64,000 nucleotides of DNA, from assembly GCA_030681895.1 (NCBI GenBank), contig JAUXRI010000331.1, forward strand, positions 21,184-85,183, written 5' to 3'. The position numbers and the translations under genes were made by a program. The notes below the pieces were generated by a model, which was not told the DNA's origin, did not search any database, and saw nothing but the letters and a program-made list of their open reading frames with translations. Below, piece after piece: positions 39,381-49,812 of this stretch (positions within the stretch are counted from its first letter, which is position 1; the number at the start of each line of letters is the position of its first letter). The DNA is from Myxococcales bacterium (GTDB taxonomy: Bacteria > Myxococcota > Myxococcia > Myxococcales > Myxococcaceae).

Positions 39381-41035
39381 TGACGACGCGAAAGCCAGGC
39401 TGGTTCGAGACCGACGTGGCGCTGCAGCGAGTGATGGCCCGGCAGCTGGGCCCGTCGTTCGAGAAGGCGAAGCCGCGCCTCACCCGCATGGGTGACGCCG
39501 TCGCCAACGAGGGCGCGCGCTGGGGCCACGAGGCCGATCATCACGGCCCGACGCTGGTGACGCACGATCACACCGGCGCGCGCATCGACGAGATCGACTA
39601 CCACCACAGCTACCGCGAGCTTCAGCGCCTCGGCTACGGCGGCGGCATCGTCGCGGCGACGTACAACCCCGAGCTCGCGGCCGAGCGTGGCCAGGCCGGC
39701 AAGGCGCTCACCTTCGGGCTCGGGTACCTCTTCGGTCAGGCCGAGGCCGGCATGTTCTGCCCCGTCTGCATGACGGACGGCGCTGCGCGGCTGCTGGTGA
39801 AGCACGGCACGCCCGAGCTCCAGCGGCGCTTCGTGCCCCGGCTCTCGTCGACCGAGCTCTCGACCCTGTTCACCGGCGCGATGTTCCTCACCGAGAAGGC
39901 TGGCGGCAGCGATGTCGGGCAGATCGCGACCGTGGCGAAGGGCGGCGCCGGCGTGCCCGGAGAGCGCGTCACGTTGTGGGGCGACAAGTGGTTCTGCTCC
40001 AACGTCGACGCCGACGTGATCATGATCCTCGCGAGGCCCGAGGGTGCAGGGCCGGGCACGCGGGGCCTGGGCCTGTACGTGCTGCCGCGAACGCTCGAGA
40101 ACGGAAAGCGCAACGCGTTTCGCATCGATCGCATCAAGGACAAGCTCGGCGAGCGCAGCTTCCCAACGGGTGAAGTGACGCTCGAAGGCGCCGAGGCCTT
40201 CCTGCTCGGTGGCCCGGGGCAGGGCTTTCTCCAGATGACCGAGATGCTGAACCTGTCGCGCCTGTACAACGCCATCGCCTCGGTCGCGGTGATGCGCCGA
40301 TCGGTCGTCGAGGCGTTCGACTGGGCCGAGCAGCGCGTGGCCTTCGGCAAGAAGATCATCGACCACCCGCTGCTCGCCGAGGTCCTGCTCGACATGGCGA
40401 GCGAACAGCGGCTCGCGTTGCTCTGGGCGTTTCGCGGCGTGCAGTTGATGGACACGGTCGACAACGGCACCAGCAGCGAGACCGAGCGCCGCACCCTTCG
40501 CATGCTGACGCCGCTCCTGAAGTACGTCCTGGGCAAGTGGGCCGTGCGTGTCGCGAGCGAAGGCGTCGAGGTGCTCGCCGGCAACGGCTACATCGAAGAC
40601 TGGCCGATGGCGCGCGTGCTGCGAGACGCGCAGGTGCTGCCCATCTGGGAAGGGACCACCAACATCCTCGTGCTCGATGCCTTCCGCGCGCTGCGCAAAG
40701 AGGGCGGCCACGAGGTGTTGTTCGCCGAGGTCGAGCGCTTCGCCGCCGAGGCGCCCGCTGACGTGCAGTCGCGGGTCGGTGCGTTGCTCGACGAGGCGAA
40801 GCAGGCCCTCGTGGAGCTGAGCCAGGACCCGAAGGCCGAGCACGCCTTCCGTGACTGGACCGATCGCGCCGCGCTGCTGTGGCTGGTGACGACGGCGTGC
40901 GCGAAGTCACTCGGCCATGGCAGCGACGCCGACCTCCGCGCGGCCCGTCGGGTGCTCGCGCGCCATGCGCCAGTCGGGCTGCTCCGCAAGGACCGCGCGT
41001 CGGCTGACGACGTCAGGCTGGTGGCGTTCCGCTGA
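39380..41035 (+). CDS. Acyl-CoA dehydrogenase, AidB-like
   Basis: The 551-residue flavoprotein has the acyl-CoA dehydrogenase fold: FTGAMFLTEKAGGSDVGQI (substrate and FAD), WGDKWFCSNVDAD, IDRIKDKLGERSFPTGEV, AFGKKIIDHPLLAEVL, and near the end LAGNGYIEDWPMARVLRD and LPIWEGTTNILVLDAFR. The long N-terminal section (HHSYRELQRLGYGGG) and total length are those of the AidB branch rather than standard beta-oxidation enzymes; AidB is an alkylation-response protein with weak isovaleryl-CoA activity. Substrate is unproven. GAGGAG lies 9 bases before the ATG. Confidence 0.93.
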   Translation: MTTRKPGWFETDVALQRVMARQLGPSFEKAKPRLTRMGDAVANEGARWGHEADHHGPTLVTHDHTGARIDEIDYHHSYRELQRLGYGGGIVAATYNPELAAERGQAGKALTFGLGYLFGQAEAGMFCPVCMTDGAARLLVKHGTPELQRRFVPRLSSTELSTLFTGAMFLTEKAGGSDVGQIATVAKGGAGVPGERVTLWGDKWFCSNVDADVIMILARPEGAGPGTRGLGLYVLPRTLENGKRNAFRIDRIKDKLGERSFPTGEVTLEGAEAFLLGGPGQGFLQMTEMLNLSRLYNAIASVAVMRRSVVEAFDWAEQRVAFGKKIIDHPLLAEVLLDMASEQRLALLWAFRGVQLMDTVDNGTSSETERRTLRMLTPLLKYVLGKWAVRVASEGVEVLAGNGYIEDWPMARVLRDAQVLPIWEGTTNILVLDAFRALRKEGGHEVLFAEVERFAAEAPADVQSRVGALLDEAKQALVELSQDPKAEHAFRDWTDRAALLWLVTTACAKSLGHGSDADLRAARRVLARHAPVGLLRKDRASADDVRLVAFR

Positions 41036-41120
41036 CCCTGTCCCGAGGTGGCGATCGACCCGCCTTGCCTCATGTCATGGCTGCATTGCAGTCCTGAAAT
41101 GAACCGTGCAGCGATGAAAG

Positions 41121-41663
41121 ATGGCGCACGACCAACAGCTTGAACTGTCTCGGTTCTCGGCGGGCATTCGCCTTGCTCTCGAAGAGGGCATGCTCGACCA
41201 ATTCCAGGTTCGTGACTTGCCCCTCGTCGATGTGGTGATCGCACTGGAATCAGCGCCTCTCAAGGCGGTGGTCGCGGCCCTGGAGCATGGTGAGTGCCGA
41301 GCGGTGCTGGTGCTCGACCAGGTCGGGGCTCCGCGCGGGCTGGTGATGCGCGACGCCGTCCTTCGTCATGGCGAGCGGCTCTCTGATCTGCGCGTGGGGT
41401 TGCTGCCCACGCTGGGTGTCGTCGAGACCAGGCCGGAGCTGATGCTTCACGACGCCGCGCGCGCGGTGTCGAACGCGGGCGTCGGGGCGATCGTCTGTCG
41501 CCTCGGCGACGGGAGCGACCCGAAGATCATGCTCCGTGACGAGATGCTGAACCTCACCGACTGGGCGCCGCTCGTCGATTCGCGCGCGCGCCGGTTGGCC
41601 GCCGAGGCGTCGCTCGCCATGAGCAGCCCCCGCGCCACGCCGCCCGCCGTCATCGCGCTCTGA
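41121..41663 (+). CDS. CBS-like domain protein
   Basis: The 180-residue cytoplasmic protein has two repeats resembling a CBS pair: VRDLPLVDVVIALES with AVLVLDQVGAPRGLVMRDAV, and a second LMLHDAARAVSNAGVGAIVCR. The hydrophobic-GVG-x-D pattern of CBS is partly kept, so adenosyl ligand binding is plausible but not certain. It converges with pbpC. Function unknown. Confidence 0.6.
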   Translation: MAHDQQLELSRFSAGIRLALEEGMLDQFQVRDLPLVDVVIALESAPLKAVVAALEHGECRAVLVLDQVGAPRGLVMRDAVLRHGERLSDLRVGLLPTLGVVETRPELMLHDAARAVSNAGVGAIVCRLGDGSDPKIMLRDEMLNLTDWAPLVDSRARRLAAEASLAMSSPRATPPAVIAL

Positions 41664-41678
41664 GTCGCAGTCCCCCGG

Positions 41679-44060
41679 TCAGTCGTCGACGGTGATTCGA
41701 ACTGGCGCGCTCGCTTCGCGCCCTCCTGCCAACACCGCACGAATGACGTGGGCGCCGGGCGCGATCGGCCACCGCGCCTCGTGCGGGTAGCCCACGCGCG
41801 CGATCGGTGTCCCGTCGACAAGCCACACCACTTCTTCGGTCGCTGGCTGCACCGCTGCCGAGAGCTTCACGGTCGACAGCTCGCGGGGCGTGTCGGGATC
41901 GAAGAGATATCGAGACGCGGGCGCCGGCTCGCGAATGCGCACGGTGCGAATCGAGGGGTCGGTCGTCGGGCACAGTGGCGACTCGACGGTGGGCGCGATC
42001 GACAGGCGCTGCCGCCTCGCCCACGACGCGTAGACCTCGGGCAGCGCGAGCATGGGCCGGGTGTCGATCACCGCCGCGGGGCACGCAGGCCCCGCGAGCA
42101 GGCCGGTGCGTCGATCGAGCCTCACGTCGGCGTGAAACGGGCACGGCTGGCTCGGCTCGGTGCCGCGCACGAAGTGTTCGGTCTTCACGTGTGGGCAGCT
42201 GGGGCCCGGCAGTCGCCCTGACAGGCCGCAGACGTCGACGGCGATCGATCCACCCGGCAGTGGGAACGCCAGCATCGGCGGCAGCCACGGCCTGATGTCG
42301 GGGCTGCCCTTCTCGAGCACCGTGTGCACCGCAGGCGCTGCTGCCGTCGCGCCTGAGACGAGGTTCATGCGGCGCCAGTCGTGGTTGCCGACCCAGCTGA
42401 CCACCAGGAGCCGATCGGAGAACGCAGCGGCCCACGCGTCGCGGTAGCCCTGGCTGGTGCCCGTCTTCACCGCGACCGCGACGTCGTAGTCGAGTGAGCC
42501 GCCAGGCGGGAACGCAGGGCGCCGCGCCTCGGGGTCGGCGAGCATGTGCGCGGTCAGCATCGCCGCGTCTTCACTCAACAGCCGAACACCCGCGGCCGGC
42601 ACCTCGTCGACGAAGCGCTTGAGCGGCACCGTGACGCCCTTGTTGCCCAGCGCGGTGTACAGCTGCGCGAGCTCGAGCGGCGTCACGTGGAGCGAGCCCA
42701 TCGCGAGGGTGAGCCCGTAGGCCGAGGGGTCGTACTTCACCTGCTTCACGCCACCGCGCTCGAGCCGTTGCACCACACGATCGACGCCGACCTCGGCCAG
42801 CACACGCAGCGCGGGGATGTTGCGCGAGTTGCCGAGCGCCTGACGCAGCAGCATGGGCCCGAGGAAGGTGTGGGTGATGTTCTCAGGCACGTAGAGGCCA
42901 CCGTTGGCCGTCGCGAACTCCACCGGCGTGTCTGGCAGCTCGGTCGCGGGCGTGTGCGTGCCGTTCTCGAGCGCCATCGCGTAGATGAACGGCTTGAGCG
43001 CCGACCCAGGTGAGCGCCGCGTCGCGAGGTAGTCGATGCTCCCGCGGGCGATCGCGTCGAAGTAGTCGGCGCTCCCCACGTACGCGAGCACCTCGCCGGT
43101 CGGCAGATCGACGACGAGGCCTGCAGTGTTGCCGGCGCCCGCGCTCCGCAAGGTCTCGAGGTTGTCGGTCAGCGCCTTGAAGGCCGCGCGCTGCACGTCG
43201 AGATCGAGGGTCGTGTGATGAATGACCTGGCCCTTCGGCAGCCGTCGGCTCCAGGCGAGCACCGCGTGCATCGTCTCTCTCGGCCGCGCCGGGTGCTTCG
43301 AGAGCGCGAGATCAGACGTGAGGGCGACGTGGAGATCTTCATCACCGATGACGCCGCGCTGGTGGAGCTGCGTGAGAATTCGGCGGGCCCTCGCCATCGC
43401 GCGCGCGTGGCCGTCCTTCGTCCACGGAGACATGCGGCTGGGCTGCTGTGGGAGCGCCGCCAGAAACGCGGCCTGGAGCCACGAGAGATCGTCGATGGGC
43501 TTGTCGAAGTAGAGGTTCGCCGCGCGGACGATGCCGTGCGTGCGGTTCCCGTAGGGCGCGATGGTGAGGTACTGGCGCAGCACCGCGTCGTGCCCATGCC
43601 TGCGAACGAGGAGCACCCCTTCCGCCCCTTCGTGGAGCTTCGCGGACACGGTGCGTGCGCGCGGGTGCTGCAGGCGGGCGACCTGCATGGCGATGGTGCT
43701 CGCGCCCGAGATGACGCGCCGGTTCGACACGTTCTGCCAGGCCGCGCGCAGCACCGAGCGCCACGCGACGCCCCCGTGCTCGTAAAAACCCCGGTCTTCG
43801 GTCTCGAGGGTCGTCACCACCACCTTCATCGGCAACGAGGGCGGGAGCGGCCAGAAGCCGTACGACTCCTTCGCGCCGAACACCTCACCCAGGAAGCGGC
43901 CCCGGCGATCGAGCAACACCTGGGAAGGAGAACGGGTCGCGAGCGAGTCGTCGAGGGAACGCCAGAACCGCACGGCGCTCCCGATGGTGAGGAGGCACAG
44001 CACCCCGAGGGCCACCCGGCGATGGCGCCACGCTCGGGATCTCAGGGTCGGCTTCTCCAT
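41679..44060 (-). CDS. pbpC: Penicillin-binding protein 1C
   Basis: The 793-residue bifunctional wall-synthesis protein has a membrane anchor (about residues 13-32), a glycosyltransferase family 51 domain (catalytic Glu88 in ETEDRGFYEHGG, ISGASTIAMQVARL, GNRTHGIVRAANLYF), a transpeptidase domain (PGSALKP with Ser353/Lys356, SRN, VKTGTSQGYRDAW), and a C-terminal BiPBP_C domain. It has the length of PBP1C. It follows the alpha-2-macroglobulin gene by 7 bases; GAGG lies 6 bases before the ATG, and residues further upstream in frame are not conserved. The pair is the known A2M-PBP1C module. Confidence 0.95.
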   Translation of the reverse strand: MEKPTLRSRAWRHRRVALGVLCLLTIGSAVRFWRSLDDSLATRSPSQVLLDRRGRFLGEVFGAKESYGFWPLPPSLPMKVVVTTLETEDRGFYEHGGVAWRSVLRAAWQNVSNRRVISGASTIAMQVARLQHPRARTVSAKLHEGAEGVLLVRRHGHDAVLRQYLTIAPYGNRTHGIVRAANLYFDKPIDDLSWLQAAFLAALPQQPSRMSPWTKDGHARAMARARRILTQLHQRGVIGDEDLHVALTSDLALSKHPARPRETMHAVLAWSRRLPKGQVIHHTTLDLDVQRAAFKALTDNLETLRSAGAGNTAGLVVDLPTGEVLAYVGSADYFDAIARGSIDYLATRRSPGSALKPFIYAMALENGTHTPATELPDTPVEFATANGGLYVPENITHTFLGPMLLRQALGNSRNIPALRVLAEVGVDRVVQRLERGGVKQVKYDPSAYGLTLAMGSLHVTPLELAQLYTALGNKGVTVPLKRFVDEVPAAGVRLLSEDAAMLTAHMLADPEARRPAFPPGGSLDYDVAVAVKTGTSQGYRDAWAAAFSDRLLVVSWVGNHDWRRMNLVSGATAAAPAVHTVLEKGSPDIRPWLPPMLAFPLPGGSIAVDVCGLSGRLPGPSCPHVKTEHFVRGTEPSQPCPFHADVRLDRRTGLLAGPACPAAVIDTRPMLALPEVYASWARRQRLSIAPTVESPLCPTTDPSIRTVRIREPAPASRYLFDPDTPRELSTVKLSAAVQPATEEVVWLVDGTPIARVGYPHEARWPIAPGAHVIRAVLAGGREASAPVRITVDD

Positions 44061-44067
44061 CACGGCC

Positions 44068-47000
44068 TCACTGCTGCCGCGTGCCGGTGACGACGATGCG
44101 CGCTCCGACGCCACGGCCACGCACCTCTTCGCGGTACATCAGCTCGCTGAAGGGCGGCGGGTGCACGAAGCTGCCTTCACTCGAGGCGCGTACGCGGAAG
44201 TGGAAGGTGTGCGTGCCGCGTGGGAGCTCGGTGAAGAAGTAGCGCACCTCTCCATCGAGCCGCTGCACGTACGTGGGCGTCAACGAGTCGGCCTGTGACG
44301 GCTTCGCGTCGCTCCCGGCGTTCTCGAGGTTGGGGTTCATTGGCTCGAGCCCCGCGGCGAACGGCACCACGAAGGCCACGTGCTGGCGGGCCTCGTCGGT
44401 CGTCAGCTGGGCATGCAGCTCGATCACCTCACCGAGCGGCACCTTGAGCGTCTGCCCTGCCTTGTCTTCGACGTTCACCGGCGCGCTCCCATCGGCGGGG
44501 TAGCGGGTGAGGCTGCGGCTGACGATGAGGCCCTGCTTCTTCGCCTCGGCCTGATCGCCCGGCTGGAGCGGCAGGTACTTCACCTGCAGGCGTGCACCGA
44601 CGGGCCCGCCCGCGACGCTGACGGTGGGGACCTGCTCCGAGTCGAGCATGCGGCGGCCCGCCTTCTTCGCGTCGTCGAGGACGACGTCGGGCAGTCCGCT
44701 GAGGGTGATCGTGCTCTTGCCCGCGTTCGTCGTGCCCTTCTCGAGGTAGAGCGCGAACGCCGAGATCGCGCGGCGGTTGTCGTACGTGCTCCCGAAGCCC
44801 TGGTTCGCCGTCGCCTTCGCCAGCAGCGCATCACGAATCAGCGTGTGCCTCTGGTTCGACGGGTCGACGCGGAGCAGCGCTTCCCACACCGTCGCGACCG
44901 CGCTCGCCGAGCTGCCCAGGTACAACCCTGACCAGCCTGCACGATCTCGACGCATGCGATCGAACACCTGGTTGCCCTTGACGAGCTTGAACACCAGCTC
45001 GTCCCAGAGCTCGCCTTTGAGGGTGCCGAGGTTCGACGCGAAGACGTTGGGCCGCTCCGACATCGCCGAGGTGAGATCCGCGAGGGACGACGAGTCCATC
45101 GCGGCGCGGCCGTAGAAGAGCTCCACGGCGTAGTTGTCGTCGAGGTCGCCCGTGCGCGCGAGCGCCCGGAGCGCGGCGGTCTGCTGGTTGTATCGGTACT
45201 CGCTCCACAGCCCGTTGAAGTCCTTCCGGAGCACGCGCTTGAGGCCGTCGATGGCGCGGGTGCGCACCTTCTCGTCGACCGTCACGCCGGCCTTTTTCGC
45301 CATCGTCATGAACTCGACGCCAGCGGCGGTGAGCTGCACGTTGCCAGTCGAGCCGGGCCAGTACCCGAGGAAGCCCGACGAGTCCTGATGCTGAGCCAGC
45401 TCCTCGAGCAGCTTGCGCGTGTTGGCCTGCACCTGCGGCGTGAAGCGCGTGTCGAGCTCGAGCTTCTTGAGCAGCGAGCCCAGCACGAGGTCCGGGTACA
45501 CCTGACTCATGCGCTGCTCGAGGCACCCGTGTGGATACGCCGACAGGTACTCGAGGCTCGAGGCCAGCTCGAGCACGCCGGGCTGGTTCGTGAACACGTA
45601 GCTCTGGCTCGCCGTGCCGGGCCGCGGAGGCTCGGGGAAGGGCTTGAGCGTGTTCGCGCCGGTCTGCAACGTCACCAGGCTGGCCGACCGCTCGATGCTG
45701 CGATCGGGCAGCAGCGGCAACTTCACCTCGAACGCATCGCCCGCCTTGTCCGACAGCCGCGTCACGTCGACGCGCACCGTGACGACCGACTCCTTGCCCA
45801 TCGGCGCCGCCTTCACTGTCACCGGCGTCAGCACCGACTGGGCCTTCGTCGACTTGAGCTCGATGCGCTCGGCGAGCTTGCCCTTGCCTTCGATCGAACC
45901 GGTGATGGAGATGTCGACGCTCGCGGGACCGTCAGGCCCCTCGACGACGCGGGCGACCGCGCCAGGCCAGAACGAGTCGCTGACCCGAACCAGCCGCGGG
46001 AGCTGCGGCGTCACCAGCACCGGCAGACGCACCCGAAGGGTGGACTGCTTGAGGCCGAAGCGGGTCGCGCCAGAGATCGCCACTGCGCGCACGCGGAAGT
46101 TCGTCAGATCGTCCGAGAGCTGAATCGGCACCACCAGCTTGCCGCTCGCCGGCACCGTCAACGTCGCCGCGTAGTACGGCACCGTCTTGAACTCCTTGCG
46201 CACCAGGCGCTTGCTGCCCTGGCTCTCGTCGTCGCCACCGTCACCACCCGGGTCCTCTTCCAACTCGGTGATGCGGCCCACGACGAGGTTGCGGGAGTCA
46301 CGCACGCTCACGGTGCGCGCGTTGCGGCGAATCATCTCGGACAGTGGGTCGAGCGTCGCTTCCTTCGCGAGCGACAACACTGCCTCGTCGACGAGCCAGA
46401 GCGTCACCTCTCCACCGATCGGCCGCTTCGCCTCGTCGGAGAGCGTGATGGTGAAGTCGTGCTTCGTGCCGGGCCTGGCGACCTCGGGGTGCGTCACGTT
46501 CACCGTCACCTGGTTCTTCACGGGCTCGATCTCGAGATCGATCGTGCTGGCCGCCGTCGCCGGCTTGTACCGGGAGTCGTCGGTCTTCCCTTCGCCGATG
46601 CGGCCGCGCATCAGCACCACGTGGACCGGCAGGTTCGGCGCGTGACGATCGGTGATGGGCACGTCGATCACCACGCGTGAGCCCGAGACGTCCTTCCAGA
46701 GGTAGCGGTTGCCGGTCGGGTCTTCGATGATCGCGAGCGCGCGGGCCGTGGCGTACGGGCTCTGGACGATCAGGTGCGCAAGGTCGCCGGGCAGGTACGA
46801 CTTCTTGTCGGGCTTCACCTCGAAGACGCCGTCGCGAGACTTCTGCCAGGACTGCGGCGTGGAGCCGCCGACGTAGAGATCGGCAGAGAGCGTCTGCACG
46901 CGGCCCAGCTTGTCGCGCGCGAACAGCTCGACGACGTAGACGCCCGAGTCGACGATGGGGAACACCTGCGCCAGCGGCGTGGTGAGCGTCTTGAGCGTCT

Positions 47001-49812
47001 TCTCGGCGACCTGCAGATCTTCCTGCTCCGTCTGGTACTTCGCCTTGCCCGTCGCGAAGCTCGTCTCGCGCAGCGTCGAGTGCCACACGCGGCGCAGCAG
47101 CCGAACGCGGATCTCCTGGTCTTGCAGCGGCTTGTCGTCGATGCCGACGGCGATCAGCTCGGCTTTCAGCTCGGTCGCCTTCTCGAGATAGCGGGGCACC
47201 TTGAGGCCCAGCACGAAGGGCGGCAGCGCCTTCACCTCGGTCGCGCTGGTGACGGGCTGATCGTCGGGGCCGGTGACGGTGGCCTCGAAGCGGTAGACGC
47301 GCCCCGAGCCGTCGAGATCGAGCTGCGGATTGGTGGTGATGTCACCTGCGCCGCTGTCGTCGAGCTCTCCCTGCTGCGCGGTGACGCCTGGCGTGCGCTG
47401 GCTCTGCGGCCGGGCGAACTGCGCCGACGACGCGAAGAGAAAGCCGGGCAGGCCTTTGGGCGTCCACGAGTACGGGCGCTGCGTCACGCTCCATGCGATG
47501 GGCTGGTTCGCGACGTTGCCGCCGGCGTAGTAGCGCGCGACGGCCTTCACCTTGAACGCGGCGTCGTTGCGGACGCGAGGGGCGCCAGTGAGCTGCACCT
47601 CGAAGGTGGGCACCCGGTACGCCTCGATCTTGAAGGAGCGCCGCGCGATGACGGTCTCGCCGGACCGAACGGGCGCGTGCACGAGCTCGGCAGAGAAGTC
47701 GCCAGTCGGAATCCCGTCTTCCTTGAACGTCGCCGCGAACGCACCCAGCGCCGTCGAGGTGCTGGTGACCGGGTACTCGGTGCCGTCAGGGCCGCGAACG
47801 CGCAGCTTGTAGTCGGAGAGCCCCGTGGGAACCTGCAGCCCACCGTTCTCCTTGCGGCGGACATAGGCCTTCAGGAACACCGGCTCGCCCGGCTTGTAGA
47901 TGGGCCGCTCGCTGAAGACGAAGCCGAGCGTCGCGTCGTTGGGCGGCCGGGGAATGTTCCCGAGCAGCCAGCCGAGCCAGCTGCCGTAGCTCGACCAGTG
48001 GTTGTTCGCGAACGAGGGCAGCGACTCGCGCGGGTCGAGCACCAGCACGTCATCGCCCGAGCGCACCGAGACGCGGGTGATCGAGCTCCACGCGTTCCGG
48101 GGCGTCAGCACGACGCGGCCATCTCCATCGGTGGTGAACTCCTGCGCCGCAGGTCCGGATGACGTCGAGTACGAGCCCTCCAGACGCACCGTCGCACCAC
48201 GAACGGCGTCTCCCGTGTCGAGCGTTCGGACGTACAGCACCGCCTTGTCGGTCTCTTCGACGCTCGTCATGGTGAGGTTGGTGATCTGCACGCGCACGTA
48301 CGCGCGCTCGGAGCGGCCCGTCAGCCGGCGCAGGCCGACGAGGTACGTACCGGGGCGTTGATCGACGAGCGGCTTCAGATCGAGCCCGAACGTCGTGGTG
48401 TTCGCTTTGTCCGCGAGCGGCAGGTCGACGAGCCGCGAAACGAGCGGGCTCCCGAGCAGACGCAGGTGCTTCTGGAGCGACTGCGAGTCGATGGCACCGG
48501 GAATGTCCGGGGTCGTCGGCTCCTCGCCGGGGAACGGCGGAGCGCTCTGCTCGTCCACCACGATGGGCGACGAGGGGAACGGCCAGAGACCTGCGTGGAG
48601 GGGATCGACGCGATAGACGCGCACGTCGGCCTTCGGCTCTCCGTACCCCTGGAGTGGCAACATGCGAGGGCCACGCGCCTCGACGATCGCCGTCGACTGC
48701 GTGAAGCGCAGGAACGAGGCCTTCCATCCGAGGTGGAAGTAGACGTCGGCCGGCTTCACGTCGCGCAGCGCGCGCCCCGCGTCGTCACGAATCGGCGCCG
48801 AGCCCAGCGTCAGCTTGTAGAGCGTGTCGGGAACGAATTTGCCCTGCAGCTGCACGCGCTCGCCATACGGCGTGAACCGAAGGTCGGGCACCGACGGCTC
48901 GAGGTGCACGAGCTTGTGCAGGCTGGTGAGCGTCAGGTCCGACACCTGGGCCGAGAAGACAAGTTGCGGCATGTCTCCACGGTTGCCGCAGCCGAGCGCG
49001 AGATCCTTCGGCGTCGAGGCGCCACCCACGAGCGGGAACGTCGCGTTGCCGCACTGCACGCTCTGCAGGGTGAACGGCGTGCGCGTCGAGAGCCGGCCCG
49101 TCCACAGCGTGGTGCCTTCGGTGCCGAGCGCCAGGCTGACCGAGACGACCAGCTGTTTCCCTTCAGGCACGTCTTCATCGAGGGTGAGTGCCCAGCTCGC
49201 CGGATCTCTTTGTGAGGCGCGCGGCAGCGGCGCGAGCGAGAACGACTGCACCTTCTTGCGAGGGCTGTCGGCGAGGCCGGGCAGATCACGAATCTCGAGC
49301 GACAGCATCTTCTTGAGCGACGCGGGCGGCAGCGCCTGGGGGAAGGTGAGCGTGACGACCCGGAACGGACGCAGGCCTTCACTGCCAGCCGCGGGCGCCA
49401 TCGCAGACGGCGGCGACATCATCGTCGTCAGCACCCGCTTGGTGCCGCGCGCGTCGATGGCGAAGCGGGCCAGGGCCGGCCAGGGCTCTGCGGGCCGGAA
49501 CTGCAACGTGCGCTTGTCGACCCACGTGTACGCGCCAGGCCACGGCGGCGCGAACGAGAGGAACTTCGGGCCGTCATCGGCAGGGCCCTTCGAGCCGACC
49601 TGATCGCCGTCGAAGTACACGGTGACCGGGTCGAACCCGCGCAGGAACGTCTCGGGCAACACGCTCGTGCCACCTGCGGCGGGGCGTTGGCCGACGTCGC
49701 CAGCGGTGTACTGCGCGAGCGCGTGGGTCGAGACGAGGGCAGCGACGACGACGAAGCAACGAAGTGGAGCAGTCATGGTGAAGAACCGGTGAGCGGCGTG
49801 GTGTCGGATCAT
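44068..49812 (-). CDS. Bacterial alpha-2-macroglobulin, thioester type
   Basis: This 1914-residue periplasmic protease trap is a string of macroglobulin domains with a bait region and a thioester domain. A signal peptide ends near ALAQ (no lipobox Cys, unlike E. coli YfhM). The intact thioester motif is in YPHGCLEQRMSQ (Cys1430). Other family blocks are TDRIERSAS-type bait edges, GSTGNVQLTAAGVEFMTMAKK and YRYNQQTAALRALARTG in the alpha-alpha toroid, and VYRVDPLHAG near the front. The ATG at 49812 overlaps the stop of the giant upstream gene (ATGA), with GGGGA 8 bases before it. It is translationally coupled in the operon giant protein - A2M - PBP1C. A cleaved attacker protease would be covalently caught by the thioester. 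Confidence 0.93.
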   Translation of the reverse strand: MIRHHAAHRFFTMTAPLRCFVVVAALVSTHALAQYTAGDVGQRPAAGGTSVLPETFLRGFDPVTVYFDGDQVGSKGPADDGPKFLSFAPPWPGAYTWVDKRTLQFRPAEPWPALARFAIDARGTKRVLTTMMSPPSAMAPAAGSEGLRPFRVVTLTFPQALPPASLKKMLSLEIRDLPGLADSPRKKVQSFSLAPLPRASQRDPASWALTLDEDVPEGKQLVVSVSLALGTEGTTLWTGRLSTRTPFTLQSVQCGNATFPLVGGASTPKDLALGCGNRGDMPQLVFSAQVSDLTLTSLHKLVHLEPSVPDLRFTPYGERVQLQGKFVPDTLYKLTLGSAPIRDDAGRALRDVKPADVYFHLGWKASFLRFTQSTAIVEARGPRMLPLQGYGEPKADVRVYRVDPLHAGLWPFPSSPIVVDEQSAPPFPGEEPTTPDIPGAIDSQSLQKHLRLLGSPLVSRLVDLPLADKANTTTFGLDLKPLVDQRPGTYLVGLRRLTGRSERAYVRVQITNLTMTSVEETDKAVLYVRTLDTGDAVRGATVRLEGSYSTSSGPAAQEFTTDGDGRVVLTPRNAWSSITRVSVRSGDDVLVLDPRESLPSFANNHWSSYGSWLGWLLGNIPRPPNDATLGFVFSERPIYKPGEPVFLKAYVRRKENGGLQVPTGLSDYKLRVRGPDGTEYPVTSTSTALGAFAATFKEDGIPTGDFSAELVHAPVRSGETVIARRSFKIEAYRVPTFEVQLTGAPRVRNDAAFKVKAVARYYAGGNVANQPIAWSVTQRPYSWTPKGLPGFLFASSAQFARPQSQRTPGVTAQQGELDDSGAGDITTNPQLDLDGSGRVYRFEATVTGPDDQPVTSATEVKALPPFVLGLKVPRYLEKATELKAELIAVGIDDKPLQDQEIRVRLLRRVWHSTLRETSFATGKAKYQTEQEDLQVAEKTLKTLTTPLAQVFPIVDSGVYVVELFARDKLGRVQTLSADLYVGGSTPQSWQKSRDGVFEVKPDKKSYLPGDLAHLIVQSPYATARALAIIEDPTGNRYLWKDVSGSRVVIDVPITDRHAPNLPVHVVLMRGRIGEGKTDDSRYKPATAASTIDLEIEPVKNQVTVNVTHPEVARPGTKHDFTITLSDEAKRPIGGEVTLWLVDEAVLSLAKEATLDPLSEMIRRNARTVSVRDSRNLVVGRITELEEDPGGDGGDDESQGSKRLVRKEFKTVPYYAATLTVPASGKLVVPIQLSDDLTNFRVRAVAISGATRFGLKQSTLRVRLPVLVTPQLPRLVRVSDSFWPGAVARVVEGPDGPASVDISITGSIEGKGKLAERIELKSTKAQSVLTPVTVKAAPMGKESVVTVRVDVTRLSDKAGDAFEVKLPLLPDRSIERSASLVTLQTGANTLKPFPEPPRPGTASQSYVFTNQPGVLELASSLEYLSAYPHGCLEQRMSQVYPDLVLGSLLKKLELDTRFTPQVQANTRKLLEELAQHQDSSGFLGYWPGSTGNVQLTAAGVEFMTMAKKAGVTVDEKVRTRAIDGLKRVLRKDFNGLWSEYRYNQQTAALRALARTGDLDDNYAVELFYGRAAMDSSSLADLTSAMSERPNVFASNLGTLKGELWDELVFKLVKGNQVFDRMRRDRAGWSGLYLGSSASAVATVWEALLRVDPSNQRHTLIRDALLAKATANQGFGSTYDNRRAISAFALYLEKGTTNAGKSTITLSGLPDVVLDDAKKAGRRMLDSEQVPTVSVAGGPVGARLQVKYLPLQPGDQAEAKKQGLIVSRSLTRYPADGSAPVNVEDKAGQTLKVPLGEVIELHAQLTTDEARQHVAFVVPFAAGLEPMNPNLENAGSDAKPSQADSLTPTYVQRLDGEVRYFFTELPRGTHTFHFRVRASSEGSFVHPPPFSELMYREEVRGRGVGARIVVTGTRQQ

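Noticed and set aside
44068..49812. Alpha-2-macroglobulin as a lipoprotein
   Set aside because: The signal region has no lipobox Cys; the first residues after ALAQ are Tyr-Thr, so it is probably a soluble periplasmic protein.
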